Below, piece after piece: positions 42,283-50,674 of a stretch of DNA of 64,000 nucleotides. Within the stretch, counting starts at the first letter, position 1. Every line of letters begins with the position of its first letter. The stretch comes from Novosphingobium sp. ERN07 (GTDB taxonomy: Bacteria; Pseudomonadota; Alphaproteobacteria; Sphingomonadales; Sphingomonadaceae). Under the pieces are notes generated by a model. The model did no database searches. It saw nothing but the letters and a program-made list of their open reading frames with translations, and had not been told where the DNA came from. Location of the stretch: assembly GCF_012641335.1 (NCBI RefSeq), contig NZ_JABAID010000001.1:310001-374000 (forward strand), in the 5' to 3' direction. The position numbers and the translations under genes are program-made.

Positions 42283-43523
42283 TTGTAGGTCGTCAACCCT
42301 TCCAGCGCCACCGGCCCGCGCGCATGAAGCCGTCCTGTCGCGATGCCGATTTCCGCGCCAAGCCCAAACTCGCCCCCATCGGCAAACTGGCTGGACGCGT
42401 TGTGCATCACGATGGCGCTGTCCACGTCTGTCAGGAAGCGGTCCGCCACGTCCTGATCCTCGGTCACGATGGCATCGGTATGCCCCGAAGCATGGGCCGA
42501 AACATGCGCCAGCGCTTCGTCCAGTCCATCGACCACCGCGACCGAAAGGATCGCATCGAGATATTCGGTGTCCCAGTCGTTCGCCGCCACCGGCACGATG
42601 CGCGGATCGATGGCGCGGGCACGAGCATCGCCACGCAGTTCGCATCCTGCATCGAGCAACGGCTCCACCAGTCCGTGGGGGTCGGGATAGGTCGCATCGA
42701 TCAGCAGCGTTTCCATCGCCCCGCAAATGCCAGTACGGCGCATCTTGGCGTTGAGCACGATTGCCTTGGCCATTGCAGGATCGGCAGCGGCGTGAACGAA
42801 CGTGTGATTGATCCCATCCAGATGCGCCAGCACCGGCACGCGCGCATCGGCCTGCACCCGCGCGACAAGGCTTTTGCCCCCGCGCGGCACGATCATGTCG
42901 ATCAGGCCCGCCGCCGCCAGCATCGCCCCCACGGCTGCACGATCCTGCGTGGGCAGAAGCTGGACGGCTTCGGCGGGAACGCCACCTTCGATCAGGCCCG
43001 ATACCAGCGCCTTGTGAATCGCGCGGTTCGAATGGACCGCTTCCGATCCGCCGCGCAAAATCGCCGCATTGCCCGACCGCACGCAGAGCGCAGCGGCATC
43101 TGCCGTCACATTCGGGCGGCTTTCATAGATGATGCCGATCACGCCAACCGGAATGCGCACACGCTGCAAAACCATGCCGTTGGGCCGCGCGCTTTGCGAA
43201 ATCACCTCACCCACCGGATCGGTCAGCGAAGCCACCTGCTCCACCGCATCGGCCACCCCGGCAAGGCGTTCGGGCGTCAGGTTCAGCCGGTCCAGCATTG
43301 CTCCGGTAAGGCCATTGGCCTCGCCATTGACCATATCCTGCGCGTTTGCCGCCAGAATGTCAGACTCTGCTACGCGCAAGGATGCTGCGGCAAGCTTCAG
43401 TGCGCGCTCTTTCGCTGGCGCATCCATCCGCGCCAGCGTGCGCTGCGCGCTGCGTGCGGCACGGGCAAGACCTTCGACCAGATCGGTTGCGGATTCGGCG
43501 GTTTGAACAGGCTGGCTAGACAT
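42246..43523 (-). CDS. proA: Glutamate-5-semialdehyde dehydrogenase (gamma-glutamyl phosphate reductase)
   Basis: A 425-residue enzyme for the second step of proline synthesis. The cofactor region (PVGVIGIIYESRPNVTAD) and the active-site cysteine in RRTGICGAMETLL are present, and DGINHTFVHAAADP and TEDQDVADRF fit the family. It is the first gene of the proA-nadD-rsfS-rlmH group. proB is not adjacent. Confidence 0.97.
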   Translation of the reverse strand: MSSQPVQTAESATDLVEGLARAARSAQRTLARMDAPAKERALKLAAASLRVAESDILAANAQDMVNGEANGLTGAMLDRLNLTPERLAGVADAVEQVASLTDPVGEVISQSARPNGMVLQRVRIPVGVIGIIYESRPNVTADAAALCVRSGNAAILRGGSEAVHSNRAIHKALVSGLIEGGVPAEAVQLLPTQDRAAVGAMLAAAGLIDMIVPRGGKSLVARVQADARVPVLAHLDGINHTFVHAAADPAMAKAIVLNAKMRRTGICGAMETLLIDATYPDPHGLVEPLLDAGCELRGDARARAIDPRIVPVAANDWDTEYLDAILSVAVVDGLDEALAHVSAHASGHTDAIVTEDQDVADRFLTDVDSAIVMHNASSQFADGGEFGLGAEIGIATGRLHARGPVALEGLTTYKWLVRGSGQVRP

Positions 43524-43753
43524 GACTGCGCCCTAGCATCGGGCATGGCCAATGTCATCCATCCCGGCGAATCGAAGTCCCATCACGCAGCATAAGGTGC
43601 GCGCAATCACACCATTGCAAACGATTCATCGGGGGACTCACACGGTTCAACGTGCTTGGCAGGAATCGGATTCGCCAGCCGGGAACCGGACAGCTAATGC
43701 GCGCCGCGACGGGACATTAAAACCACTTAACCAATTCCGGGGGTCGCCTGCCT

Positions 43754-44944
43754 GTGTCATCTTCGAAACCTGACCGCTTGCGGTTGCGAGAGACCGTGGC
43801 TGCGGCAATCTCGCAAGTGCGCGCGTGGTTTCCCGAACGCGAATTCTTCATGCGTTCGCAGGGGCACGTCCGGTTCATCCGCGTGTCGTCGCGCCTGCAA
43901 ATGGGCGTTGCTGGCGGAATCGCCGCCGCCGTGCTGGTCTGGCTCGGCGCAATGGGCGTTACGCTCGTTTCGCAATTCACCGCCGCGCGCGAACATGCCG
44001 AACTGCTGGAACGCGAAGCCGCCGTCGCCACCGCCGAGAGCCGCGTGGCAAAATATCGCGACGGGCTGGAAGGCGTGGCCGATGATCTGGCCCGCCGGCA
44101 GGACTTCATTGAAAAGGCCATCGAAGGCACGATTGGCGAAATGCCCAAGGATCTGCCGCAAGGCACCGTGTCCGACAGCAGCGCCGAAACGGCCAAGACC
44201 GTGCAGAAAATCTCCGCCGTGCTGCCAGAGGCCAAGCGCCTTGCCGAAGTGGAAGCGCGCCAGCTTGCCTTTATCGAACGGCTGACCCGCTTTGCCGATG
44301 CCCGCGCCACGCAGGCTGAAACCGCGATCCGCCGCGTCGGGCTGAACCCGGCGATGCTGCGCGCCTCTGCGCGTGAGGCACAGGGCGGCCCCCTGATCCG
44401 CCTGTTCACCGGTGCTGATGAAAGCGTCGATCCGCGTTTTGCCCGGCTCGGCGCCAGCCTTGAACGCATGGCCGCGCTGGAAAAGGGGCTGCGCCGCATT
44501 CCCAGCACGCTGCCCGCCAGCCTTGAATATATCTCCAGCGGCTTTGGCTATCGCTCCGATCCGTTCACGGGCGGCGCGGCGTTTCATGCTGGCCTCGATT
44601 TCCGTGGCCCCATCGGCGCGCCGATCTATGCCGCGGCCGCCGGCACCGTCAGCTTTGTTGGCGTAAAACAGGGCTACGGCAATGTCGTCGAAGTCAGCCA
44701 CGGCAACGGGCTGATGACTCGCTATGCCCATATGTCGCGCACCGGCGCGCAGGTTGGGCAGAAGGTCGATGCCGGTGCCGTTATCGGCCAGATCGGCAAC
44801 ACGGGACGTTCCACCGGCCCCCATCTCCATTTCGAAGTGCGGATCAATGACCGCCCGGTCAATCCGCGCCCGTTCCTTGAGGCAAACAGGCATGTTCAGG
44901 AAATCCGCGCCGGAAGTGCGCAACACGATCAGCACGGGGAGTAA
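43754..44944 (+). CDS. M23 family metallopeptidase paired with a bactofilin
   Basis: A 396-residue membrane-anchored peptidoglycan peptidase. A cytoplasmic stretch of about 48 residues, one membrane helix (about 50-72) and a coiled coil come first. The C-terminal LytM domain has intact zinc ligands in FHAGLDF and GPHLHFEVR and also YAHMS, so it should cut peptide cross-links. The start is the GTG at 43754; no ATG is close and the ribosome binding site is weak. The bactofilin gene follows after seven bases. In other bacteria such peptidases work with bactofilins to shape the cell. Confidence 0.9.
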   Translation: MSSSKPDRLRLRETVAAAISQVRAWFPEREFFMRSQGHVRFIRVSSRLQMGVAGGIAAAVLVWLGAMGVTLVSQFTAAREHAELLEREAAVATAESRVAKYRDGLEGVADDLARRQDFIEKAIEGTIGEMPKDLPQGTVSDSSAETAKTVQKISAVLPEAKRLAEVEARQLAFIERLTRFADARATQAETAIRRVGLNPAMLRASAREAQGGPLIRLFTGADESVDPRFARLGASLERMAALEKGLRRIPSTLPASLEYISSGFGYRSDPFTGGAAFHAGLDFRGPIGAPIYAAAAGTVSFVGVKQGYGNVVEVSHGNGLMTRYAHMSRTGAQVGQKVDAGAVIGQIGNTGRSTGPHLHFEVRINDRPVNPRPFLEANRHVQEIRAGSAQHDQHGE

Positions 44945-44951
44945 TTCAGGC

Positions 44952-45302
44952 ATGGCTGCAACCTTCTCCGTTCTGGGTGCCGATGTTGCCGTAAAGGGCG
45001 ATCTTTCCGCCACCGCAGATCTGCATATCGATGGCTGCGTCGAAGGTGACATCACTTGCGCCGCGCTGGTGCAGGGTGAAAAAAGCACCGTGACCGGCGC
45101 GATAAAGGCACAGAGCGCGCGCCTTTCGGGCACGGTCCACGGGTCTATCGAAGCCGCAGAACTCGTCATCCTCAAGACCGCGCGCATCCACGGCGATGTC
45201 AGCTATGATGCGCTGACCATCGAACAGGGTGCGCAAGTGGACGGCCGCTTTGCCCACCGCGTTCATGCGAGCGAAGAACCGTCGCTGACGCTGGTGAGTT
45301 AA
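44952..45302 (+). CDS. Bactofilin (polymer-forming cytoskeletal protein)
   Basis: A 116-residue protein with the bactofilin beta-helix repeat pattern (VLGADVAVKGDLSATADLHIDG, VEGDITCAALVQG, VHGSIEAAELVIL, IHGDVSYDALTI). Bactofilins form nucleotide-free filaments on the inner membrane and place cell-wall enzymes. The ATG at 44952 follows the M23 peptidase stop by seven bases, with GGGGAG as a possible ribosome site. Tails on both sides of the core are short. Confidence 0.92.
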   Translation: MAATFSVLGADVAVKGDLSATADLHIDGCVEGDITCAALVQGEKSTVTGAIKAQSARLSGTVHGSIEAAELVILKTARIHGDVSYDALTIEQGAQVDGRFAHRVHASEEPSLTLVS

Positions 45303-45311
45303 CCGATTGAT

Positions 45312-45417
45312 GGCACCGGCCCACTTCCCCGGCCCGATCACCCTTTCGAGGTAGACTCTGGGTGGTCGGGCCGGGGGAGTGGGCCGGTGCCGCAAGCTCC
45401 TGACGGATGTCAGGAGC
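45312..45417. repeat. Intergenic palindromic element, copy 2
   Basis: Arms of 32 bases (45312-45343 and 45360-45391) pair with only two G-T wobbles and flank a 16-base spacer with CGAGGTA. A smaller hairpin follows: GCTCCTGAC (45396-45404), loop GGAT, GTCAGGAGC (45409-45417). The long arms are nearly the same as in the copy at 40982, but the small hairpin has a different sequence that is still paired. It lies between the bactofilin and DUF1013 genes, in the same orientation on the plus strand. Confidence 0.93.
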
Positions 45418-45451
45418 GCAACCAACAAATCAGACCCCACCAAACAAAAAC

Positions 45452-45480
45452 TTGCCGATTCGCCATTCTCGGCTTACATC
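45452..45480 (+). promoter_or_regulatory. Candidate promoter of the DUF1013 gene
   Basis: TTGCCG (45452-45457) and TACATC (45475-45480) are 17 bases apart. This places transcription start near 45487, just before a hairpin in the leader. Confidence 0.45.
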
Positions 45481-45492
45481 GGCAGGGTTACA

Positions 45493-45514
45493 GGCCGCTC
45501 CGCGAGGGGCGGCC
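45493..45514 (+). other. Hairpin in the DUF1013 leader
   Basis: GGCCGCTCC pairs with GGGGCGGCC (one G-T wobble) around GCGA and is followed by CTTATT. It lies 65 bases before the GTG start. It could be an attenuator or a stability element. Confidence 0.5.
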
Positions 45515-45579
45515 CTTATTGTATCCGCTTTTCGGGTTGCATCCGCCGCTGGCCGGATCGCCCCTTCGGGAGATTGTCC

Positions 45580-46284
45580 GTGAGCAACCAGCCCACGTAT
45601 CCGCTGATGCCGCACGCAACCGCGTCTTGGCTTGTCGACAATACCGCGCTGACGTTTGAGCAGATTGCAGAATTCTGCGGGCTGCACATGCTTGAAGTGC
45701 AGGCAATGGCCGACGATCTGGCGGGCCAGAAGTACACCGGGCGCGATCCGCTTCATTCGGGCGAGTTGAATCAGGCCGAGATCGACAAGGGTCAGGCCAA
45801 TTCGGAATACAAGCTCAAGATGCAGCGCGCGCCGATTTCGGTCAGCCGCACCAAGGGCCCGCGTTACACGCCGGTGTCGAAGCGTCAGGACAAGCCCGAT
45901 GGCATCGCGTGGATCCTGCGCAACCATCCCGAAGTGTCGGACGCGCAAATCGGCAAGCTGATCGGCACCACCCGCACCACCATCGCCGCAATCCGTGATC
46001 GCAGCCACTGGAACATCGGCAACATCAACCCGAAAGATCCGGTCACGCTGGGCCTGTGTTCGCAGCGCGAACTCGATTCGCTGGTGGCCAAGGCCGCGAA
46101 GAAGGCTGGCATCGAGGACGATGGCCTTGCAGAACAGCGTCTGGGTTCTGATCGCGACGCTCTGATCGAGGAACTGCGCGCCGAACGTCAGGCCACTGTC
46201 AAGGCCGCATCGGAAGCCGCGCAGGAAGCCGAAGCCGCCGCATGGCTCGCCGCCCGCCGCGCCGAAGGCATTTCGGATAGCTGA
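45580..46284 (+). CDS. DUF1013 family protein, putative alphaproteobacterial DNA-binding regulator
   Basis: A 234-residue protein of the DUF1013 family, widely found in alphaproteobacteria. The N-terminal part (MPHATASWLVDNTALTFEQI) and the helix-turn-helix-like DAQIGKLIGTTRTTIAAIRD at 121-140 suggest DNA binding. The C-terminus is an Ala/Glu-rich helix, probably coiled coil. The start is the GTG at 45580, with GGGAG eight bases upstream; the frame runs further upstream without support. The precise function is not known to me. A bidirectional terminator follows. Confidence 0.88.
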   Translation: MSNQPTYPLMPHATASWLVDNTALTFEQIAEFCGLHMLEVQAMADDLAGQKYTGRDPLHSGELNQAEIDKGQANSEYKLKMQRAPISVSRTKGPRYTPVSKRQDKPDGIAWILRNHPEVSDAQIGKLIGTTRTTIAAIRDRSHWNIGNINPKDPVTLGLCSQRELDSLVAKAAKKAGIEDDGLAEQRLGSDRDALIEELRAERQATVKAASEAAQEAEAAAWLAARRAEGISDS

Positions 46285-46307
46285 TTTTCGGCTATGCGCT
46301 GAAAGAC

Positions 46308-46343
46308 AAAAAGGCCGCCCCTTGCAAAAGGCGCGGCCTTTTT
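46308..46343. terminator. Bidirectional terminator
   Basis: AAAAAGGCCGC pairs perfectly with GCGGCCTTTTT around a 14-base loop, giving a T-run on both strands. It lies between the convergent DUF1013 and DUF3667 genes. Confidence 0.93.
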
Positions 46344-46351
46344 GCTGCCCG

Positions 46352-47416
46352 TCAGCCCCCAGCCTCGACCAGAATCAGCACCGCGAACAGGCTGAGCGCG
46401 GTGAACGCGAACATGCTGAGGAACCACGTCCGCCACCACGCGCCGAACCATGAAAGATTATACGCCCCGCGCAATTGCACCAGCATGTGCAGCGGCGGCA
46501 CCAGCGCCAGCAGGCCGAGCCAGGGCGTGCCGATCCGCGCCAGCAGCATCGTTATCACCGCCAGCAGCGTCATGAAGCACAGCGAATAGGTGACAAACAC
46601 GGTGTGATCGTACAGCCCGAAGCGGCGGCTGAAGGGGAACAGCAGCCACAGAAATGGCACTGAAATCGGGATCAGCGCCCAGCTCAACTTATAACTGTAG
46701 GTCTGCACCTTGTAGAGCGCGAGGCTGGGATTATCGCGCCAGACCTTGACCGCCTTGTAGATCAGCGGCGACGATTTAAGTCCGTCGATATCGGTATCGT
46801 CCTTGCCGAAGTTGAAGGTGAGATCGTTGTTCTTGACCTTTTCCAGCCCTTCGATGCTTGCCTTGGCGTCAATGATATCGCCATCGATTTCAGCTATTTG
46901 TGCAGGATCGGTCGCCTTGGCCCGTTTCGCTTCCAGCGCCTTCAGTTCATCGCGCTGCTGCTCCGCAATCGCGTCCATCGCCGTAGCGCTGGACGGCATC
47001 AGGCTGCTGCCGAGCGAATTTATCGTGGTGAACATCAGGAACACGCAGAACAGGAACAGCGCGATGGGCGAGACATAGCTGGCCCGCCGCCCGTCGATAT
47101 ATTCGCGCGTCAGCTTGCCCGGCTGGAGCGCCAGCAGCGGCAGCGTGCGCCAGATCTTGCCTTCGAAATGGAACACGCCGTGCAGCAGATCGTGAAAGAA
47201 CGCGCCTAGCGTGCGGTGGACATGTGCGGCCTGTCCGCAGGCGTGGCAGTGGCTGCCGACCAAGGCGGTGCCGCAATTGAGGCAGGCGCTTTCGTGCGTG
47301 TGGCCCGGCGCGATGTGTTCCCCCGCCGTCGGTTCCACCGCACGCGCCGTTGCCAGCGCTTCGGCCATGCCGCCAAGTGTTTCGGTTCCGCTCAAACCCG
47401 TGCCCCCATTTTGCAC
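46352..47416 (-). CDS. DUF3667 family membrane protein with zinc ribbon
   Basis: A 354-residue protein. An N-terminal zinc ribbon has C45, C48, C57 and C60 (CLNCGTALVGSHCHACGQ). A conserved segment with HDLLHGVFHFEGKIWRTL follows, then several membrane helices, one near VSPIALFLFCVFLMF and three or four in the C-terminal half, and a charged linker helix between them. This matches the DUF3667 family, whose function is unknown. The start is a GTG at 47416; the ATG at 47368 is a good alternative. Confidence 0.82.
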   Translation of the reverse strand: MQNGGTGLSGTETLGGMAEALATARAVEPTAGEHIAPGHTHESACLNCGTALVGSHCHACGQAAHVHRTLGAFFHDLLHGVFHFEGKIWRTLPLLALQPGKLTREYIDGRRASYVSPIALFLFCVFLMFTTINSLGSSLMPSSATAMDAIAEQQRDELKALEAKRAKATDPAQIAEIDGDIIDAKASIEGLEKVKNNDLTFNFGKDDTDIDGLKSSPLIYKAVKVWRDNPSLALYKVQTYSYKLSWALIPISVPFLWLLFPFSRRFGLYDHTVFVTYSLCFMTLLAVITMLLARIGTPWLGLLALVPPLHMLVQLRGAYNLSWFGAWWRTWFLSMFAFTALSLFAVLILVEAGG

Positions 47417-47514
47417 GCACCATAGCCGCGCCGGAATGGTCCTGCCACACCCTTGAGACGGCGTGATTTCACGGAAGATTAACCTTGTCCGTGCAGTTCG
47501 GTGGCGACAAGGCT

Positions 47515-49080
47515 ATGGGGCGGAACGTGTTTACACCGCGTGATCAGATGCTGGCATTTGCCGGAGCAGGAGGAGGGAGCGGTTTCGGCCTGCGCACCAC
47601 GCCCCCGATTGCGTCTGAATCTGCGCCCGAATCGAATGCGGTTCTGAACAGCACCAAGATGCACCTAGGCGCACTTAGGCGCAATTTGGTGACGCCGATC
47701 GAACGCTGGTGCGCCGCAAAAGACCTTGCACCCGACCTTGCCGAAGACATCGGCAGCGCCCGCTGGTTTCGCAGCTTTGGCACCATGCTTGGCCTCGGCA
47801 CCGCCGCCGTTCTGATGTGGCCAAGCTTTGCCCCGCTGCAAGCTGCGCCGCTGACCGCGCTGGACGAATCCGCCGTGGACGAATTCCGCGTGCAGGGAAT
47901 CCGCCCCCTAAGCCTCGGGGCCGATAACGGGCGGCAGATGACCGCGACCGCCGCCGTCATCCCGCTCGCCGCCGCGCCGGAAAGGCCGAGCATCGATCTG
48001 ACTGCGACGCTGGGCGCGGGCGATACCTTTCCGCGCATGTTGCAGCGGGCGGGCCTTGCCAACAGCGATATCGTGCAAGTGCTTGATATGGTGGGTGGGC
48101 AGATCAAGCCCGGCACGATCCCGCCGGGCACCCGATTTGCCATCCGCCTTGGCGCGCGCACATCTCCTGCGCAGCCGCGCCCGCTGGAGCAGCTATCGTT
48201 CCGGCCACGCTTTGACCTCGCGCTGGATATCAAGCGCAGCGGTGGCGGACTGGCCTTGGCGACCAATGCCATCGCAGTCGATAGCGCGCCCATGCGCATT
48301 CGCGGGATCGTGGGCGGCAGCCTCTATCGCTCTGCACGCGCGGCTGGCGCGCCGCCCTCTGCGGTGCAGGATTATCTGCGCACTATCGACGAACACATGG
48401 CGTTTGAGGAAATCGCGCCGGGCGATGAATTTGACCTCGTTTTCGCCAACCGCCGCGCCGCCAGTGGCGAGCAGCAGGCGGGCGATCTGGTCTATGCCGG
48501 TGTGGTCCGCAGCGGCAAGCCGGTTCTGCAATTGTTGCGCTGGGGCAAGGACCGGGAGTTCTATTCACCGCAAAGCATGGCGGAAGGATCGCAGGAAACC
48601 ACTGGATTCCTTGGCTCACCGGTCAATGGCCGGATAACGTCCAACTTTGGCGCGCGCCGACATCCGATCCTCGGCTATGTGCGAATGCACGCAGGCGTGG
48701 ATTTTGGCGCGCCCTGGGGTGCGCCGATCTATGCCGCCACCGATGGCCGCGTGAGCATTGCCGGATGGCACGGCGGGCACGGCAATTACGTGCGGCTCGA
48801 CCACGGCGGCGGCATCGGCACGGGCTATGGCCACATGAGCCGCATCGCGGTTTCTGCCGGGATGAGCGTGCGGCGCGGGCAGGTTATCGGCTATGTCGGC
48901 TCCACCGGCCTTTCGACCGGCCCGCACCTGCATTACGAAATGTATCGCAATGGTCAGACGGTGAATCCGCTGTCGATGACATCGATCACCCAGCGCGCCA
49001 CGGTCGATCCCGCGCAGCTTGCCGCGTTCAAGGCAAAGCTGGCGCAAGTCACTGCGATCAAGGCCAACACCTTACGGTGA
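47515..49080 (+). CDS. M23 family metallopeptidase (second copy)
   Basis: A 521-residue envelope peptidase. The N-terminal 75 residues are probably cytoplasmic, followed by one hydrophobic stretch (TMLGLGTAAVLMWPSFAPL). A middle region (ATLGAGDTFPRMLQRAGL) resembles the OapA/LysM-like part of such proteins. The C-terminal LytM domain has intact ligands (MHAGVDF, TGYGHMS, GPHLHYEMY). The ATG at 47515 is given; a TTG at 47485 with GGAAG at seven bases is a real alternative. It differs from the peptidase at 43754 in all parts outside the LytM domain. Confidence 0.88.
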   Translation: MGRNVFTPRDQMLAFAGAGGGSGFGLRTTPPIASESAPESNAVLNSTKMHLGALRRNLVTPIERWCAAKDLAPDLAEDIGSARWFRSFGTMLGLGTAAVLMWPSFAPLQAAPLTALDESAVDEFRVQGIRPLSLGADNGRQMTATAAVIPLAAAPERPSIDLTATLGAGDTFPRMLQRAGLANSDIVQVLDMVGGQIKPGTIPPGTRFAIRLGARTSPAQPRPLEQLSFRPRFDLALDIKRSGGGLALATNAIAVDSAPMRIRGIVGGSLYRSARAAGAPPSAVQDYLRTIDEHMAFEEIAPGDEFDLVFANRRAASGEQQAGDLVYAGVVRSGKPVLQLLRWGKDREFYSPQSMAEGSQETTGFLGSPVNGRITSNFGARRHPILGYVRMHAGVDFGAPWGAPIYAATDGRVSIAGWHGGHGNYVRLDHGGGIGTGYGHMSRIAVSAGMSVRRGQVIGYVGSTGLSTGPHLHYEMYRNGQTVNPLSMTSITQRATVDPAQLAAFKAKLAQVTAIKANTLR

Positions 49081-49117
49081 TTGCGGCAAGTGGGCCAGTT
49101 CGCTAGGCCTGCCGCCC

Positions 49118-50110
49118 ATGACCAGCTATCCGATGACTCGCCTGCGCCGCACCCGTTCCACCGCATGGAGCCGCGCCATGCACCGAGAGGTGCTTGTCAC
49201 GCCTGCCGATCTGATCTGGCCGCTGTTCGTGACCGAGGGTGAAGGCCTGGAAGACCCGATCCTTTCGCTGCCGGGCGTATCGCGCTGGTCGGTTGATGGA
49301 ATCGTGGCGCGGGCAAAGGAAGCCGTTGCGCTGGGCATTCCCTGCCTTGCCCTGTTTCCGAACACGCAGGCCGACCGCCGCAGCGAAGATGGCAAGGAAG
49401 CGCTGAACCCCGACAATCTGATGTGCCGCGCCATCCGCGCGATCAAGGACGCTTGCGGCAACGACATCGGCGTGCTGACCGACGTTGCGCTCGACCCCTA
49501 TACCAGCCACGGACAGGACGGGCTGATCGATGATGCGGGCTATGTGCTGAACGATGCGACAGTGGAAGCGCTGGTTGGCCAAAGCCTGAATCAGGCCAGC
49601 GCCGGGGCCGATATCATCGCCCCGTCCGACATGATGGACGGCCGCGTCGGCGCGATCCGCGAAGCGCTGGAAAGCGCAGGCCATGTCAACGTGCAGATCA
49701 TGTCCTACGCCGCCAAGTATGCCTCGGCGTTCTATGGCCCGTTCCGCGATGCGGTGGGATCGCGCGGGCTGCTGAAGGGCGACAAGAAAACCTACCAGAT
49801 GGACCCCGGCAATGCCGAGGAAGCGCTGCGCGAGGTGGAAATGGATCTGGCCGAAGGCGCGGACAGCGTGATGGTGAAGCCCGGCCTGCCCTATCTGGAT
49901 ATTGCGGTGCGCGTGAAGGAAGCCTTCGGCGTGCCCGTCTTCGCCTATCAGGTGAGCGGCGAATACGCGATGATCGAAGCAGCGGTGGCGGCTGGCGCGG
50001 CGGATCGCGATGCGATGGTGCTGGAAACGCTGCTGGCGTTCAAGCGCGCAGGCTGTTCGGGCGTGCTGACCTATCACGCGGCCCACGCCGCGCGGCTGAT
50101 GGGAGCCTGA
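49118..50110 (+). CDS. hemB: Delta-aminolevulinic acid dehydratase (porphobilinogen synthase)
   Basis: A 330-residue enzyme that joins two 5-aminolevulinate molecules in haem synthesis. The Schiff-base lysines lie in MSYAAKYASAFYGPFRD and MVKPGLPYLD. The metal loop reads DVALDPYTSHGQDG, the aspartate-rich type found in plants and alphaproteobacteria, not the three-cysteine zinc type. The ATG at 49118 is used; the frame extends upstream into the preceding gene without support. Confidence 0.96.
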   Translation: MTSYPMTRLRRTRSTAWSRAMHREVLVTPADLIWPLFVTEGEGLEDPILSLPGVSRWSVDGIVARAKEAVALGIPCLALFPNTQADRRSEDGKEALNPDNLMCRAIRAIKDACGNDIGVLTDVALDPYTSHGQDGLIDDAGYVLNDATVEALVGQSLNQASAGADIIAPSDMMDGRVGAIREALESAGHVNVQIMSYAAKYASAFYGPFRDAVGSRGLLKGDKKTYQMDPGNAEEALREVEMDLAEGADSVMVKPGLPYLDIAVRVKEAFGVPVFAYQVSGEYAMIEAAVAAGAADRDAMVLETLLAFKRAGCSGVLTYHAAHAARLMGA

Positions 50111-50117
50111 GCGCAAC

Positions 50118-50660
50118 GTGAGCTTTCGGCTTGAAACCGAACGGCTTGTTTTGCGCGAATGGCAGGAGACGGATTCTGCGGCGTTTCACGCGATGTGCAA
50201 CGATCCGCGCGTGATGCAGTTTCTTGGCCCTGCGATGTCGCACCAAGACATCGACGCTGCGCTGGATCGGCAGCGCGGTTTCCAGCGTGATCATGGCTAT
50301 TGCTTCTGGGCGATGGAACGACGGGGCGATGGTGCCTTCCTTGGCTTTTGCGGGATAAAGCCCGGTCGTGAAGGAACACCATTGCAGGGCCACGCAGAAA
50401 TAGGCTGGCGGCTGGCGCATCACGCCTGGGGGAAAGGCTATGCCAAGGAAGCCGCACAGGCGTGCCTCGACTGGGGATTTGGCGAGTTCCGCATCGGAGA
50501 CATCCGCGCAATGACAGTTCCGGGCAATGTCCGATCGTGGGGGCTGATGGAGCGGCTTGGCATGGAACGCCAAACCGAGCTGGACTTCGACCATCCCGCG
50601 TTGGCACCGGGCGATCCCCTGCGCCCCCACATCGTCTATCGCAAGCTGGCACAGCAATAA
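50118..50660 (+). CDS. GNAT family N-acetyltransferase
   Basis: A 180-residue acetyltransferase of the RimJ/RimL-like type, starting SFRLETERLVLREW. The acetyl-CoA loop is visible as HHAWGKGYAKEAAQ. The start is a GTG at 50118, eight bases after the hemB stop, so it is likely in the same transcript. The substrate is unknown. It is only distantly similar to the GNAT protein at 20480. Confidence 0.87.
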   Translation: MSFRLETERLVLREWQETDSAAFHAMCNDPRVMQFLGPAMSHQDIDAALDRQRGFQRDHGYCFWAMERRGDGAFLGFCGIKPGREGTPLQGHAEIGWRLAHHAWGKGYAKEAAQACLDWGFGEFRIGDIRAMTVPGNVRSWGLMERLGMERQTELDFDHPALAPGDPLRPHIVYRKLAQQ

Positions 50661-50674
50661 TCCGAGGACAGAGG

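Noticed and set aside
42283..42726. Upstream extension of the nadD frame inside proA
   Set aside because: The extra residues have no NadD similarity and the ProA frame is clearly the coding one here.
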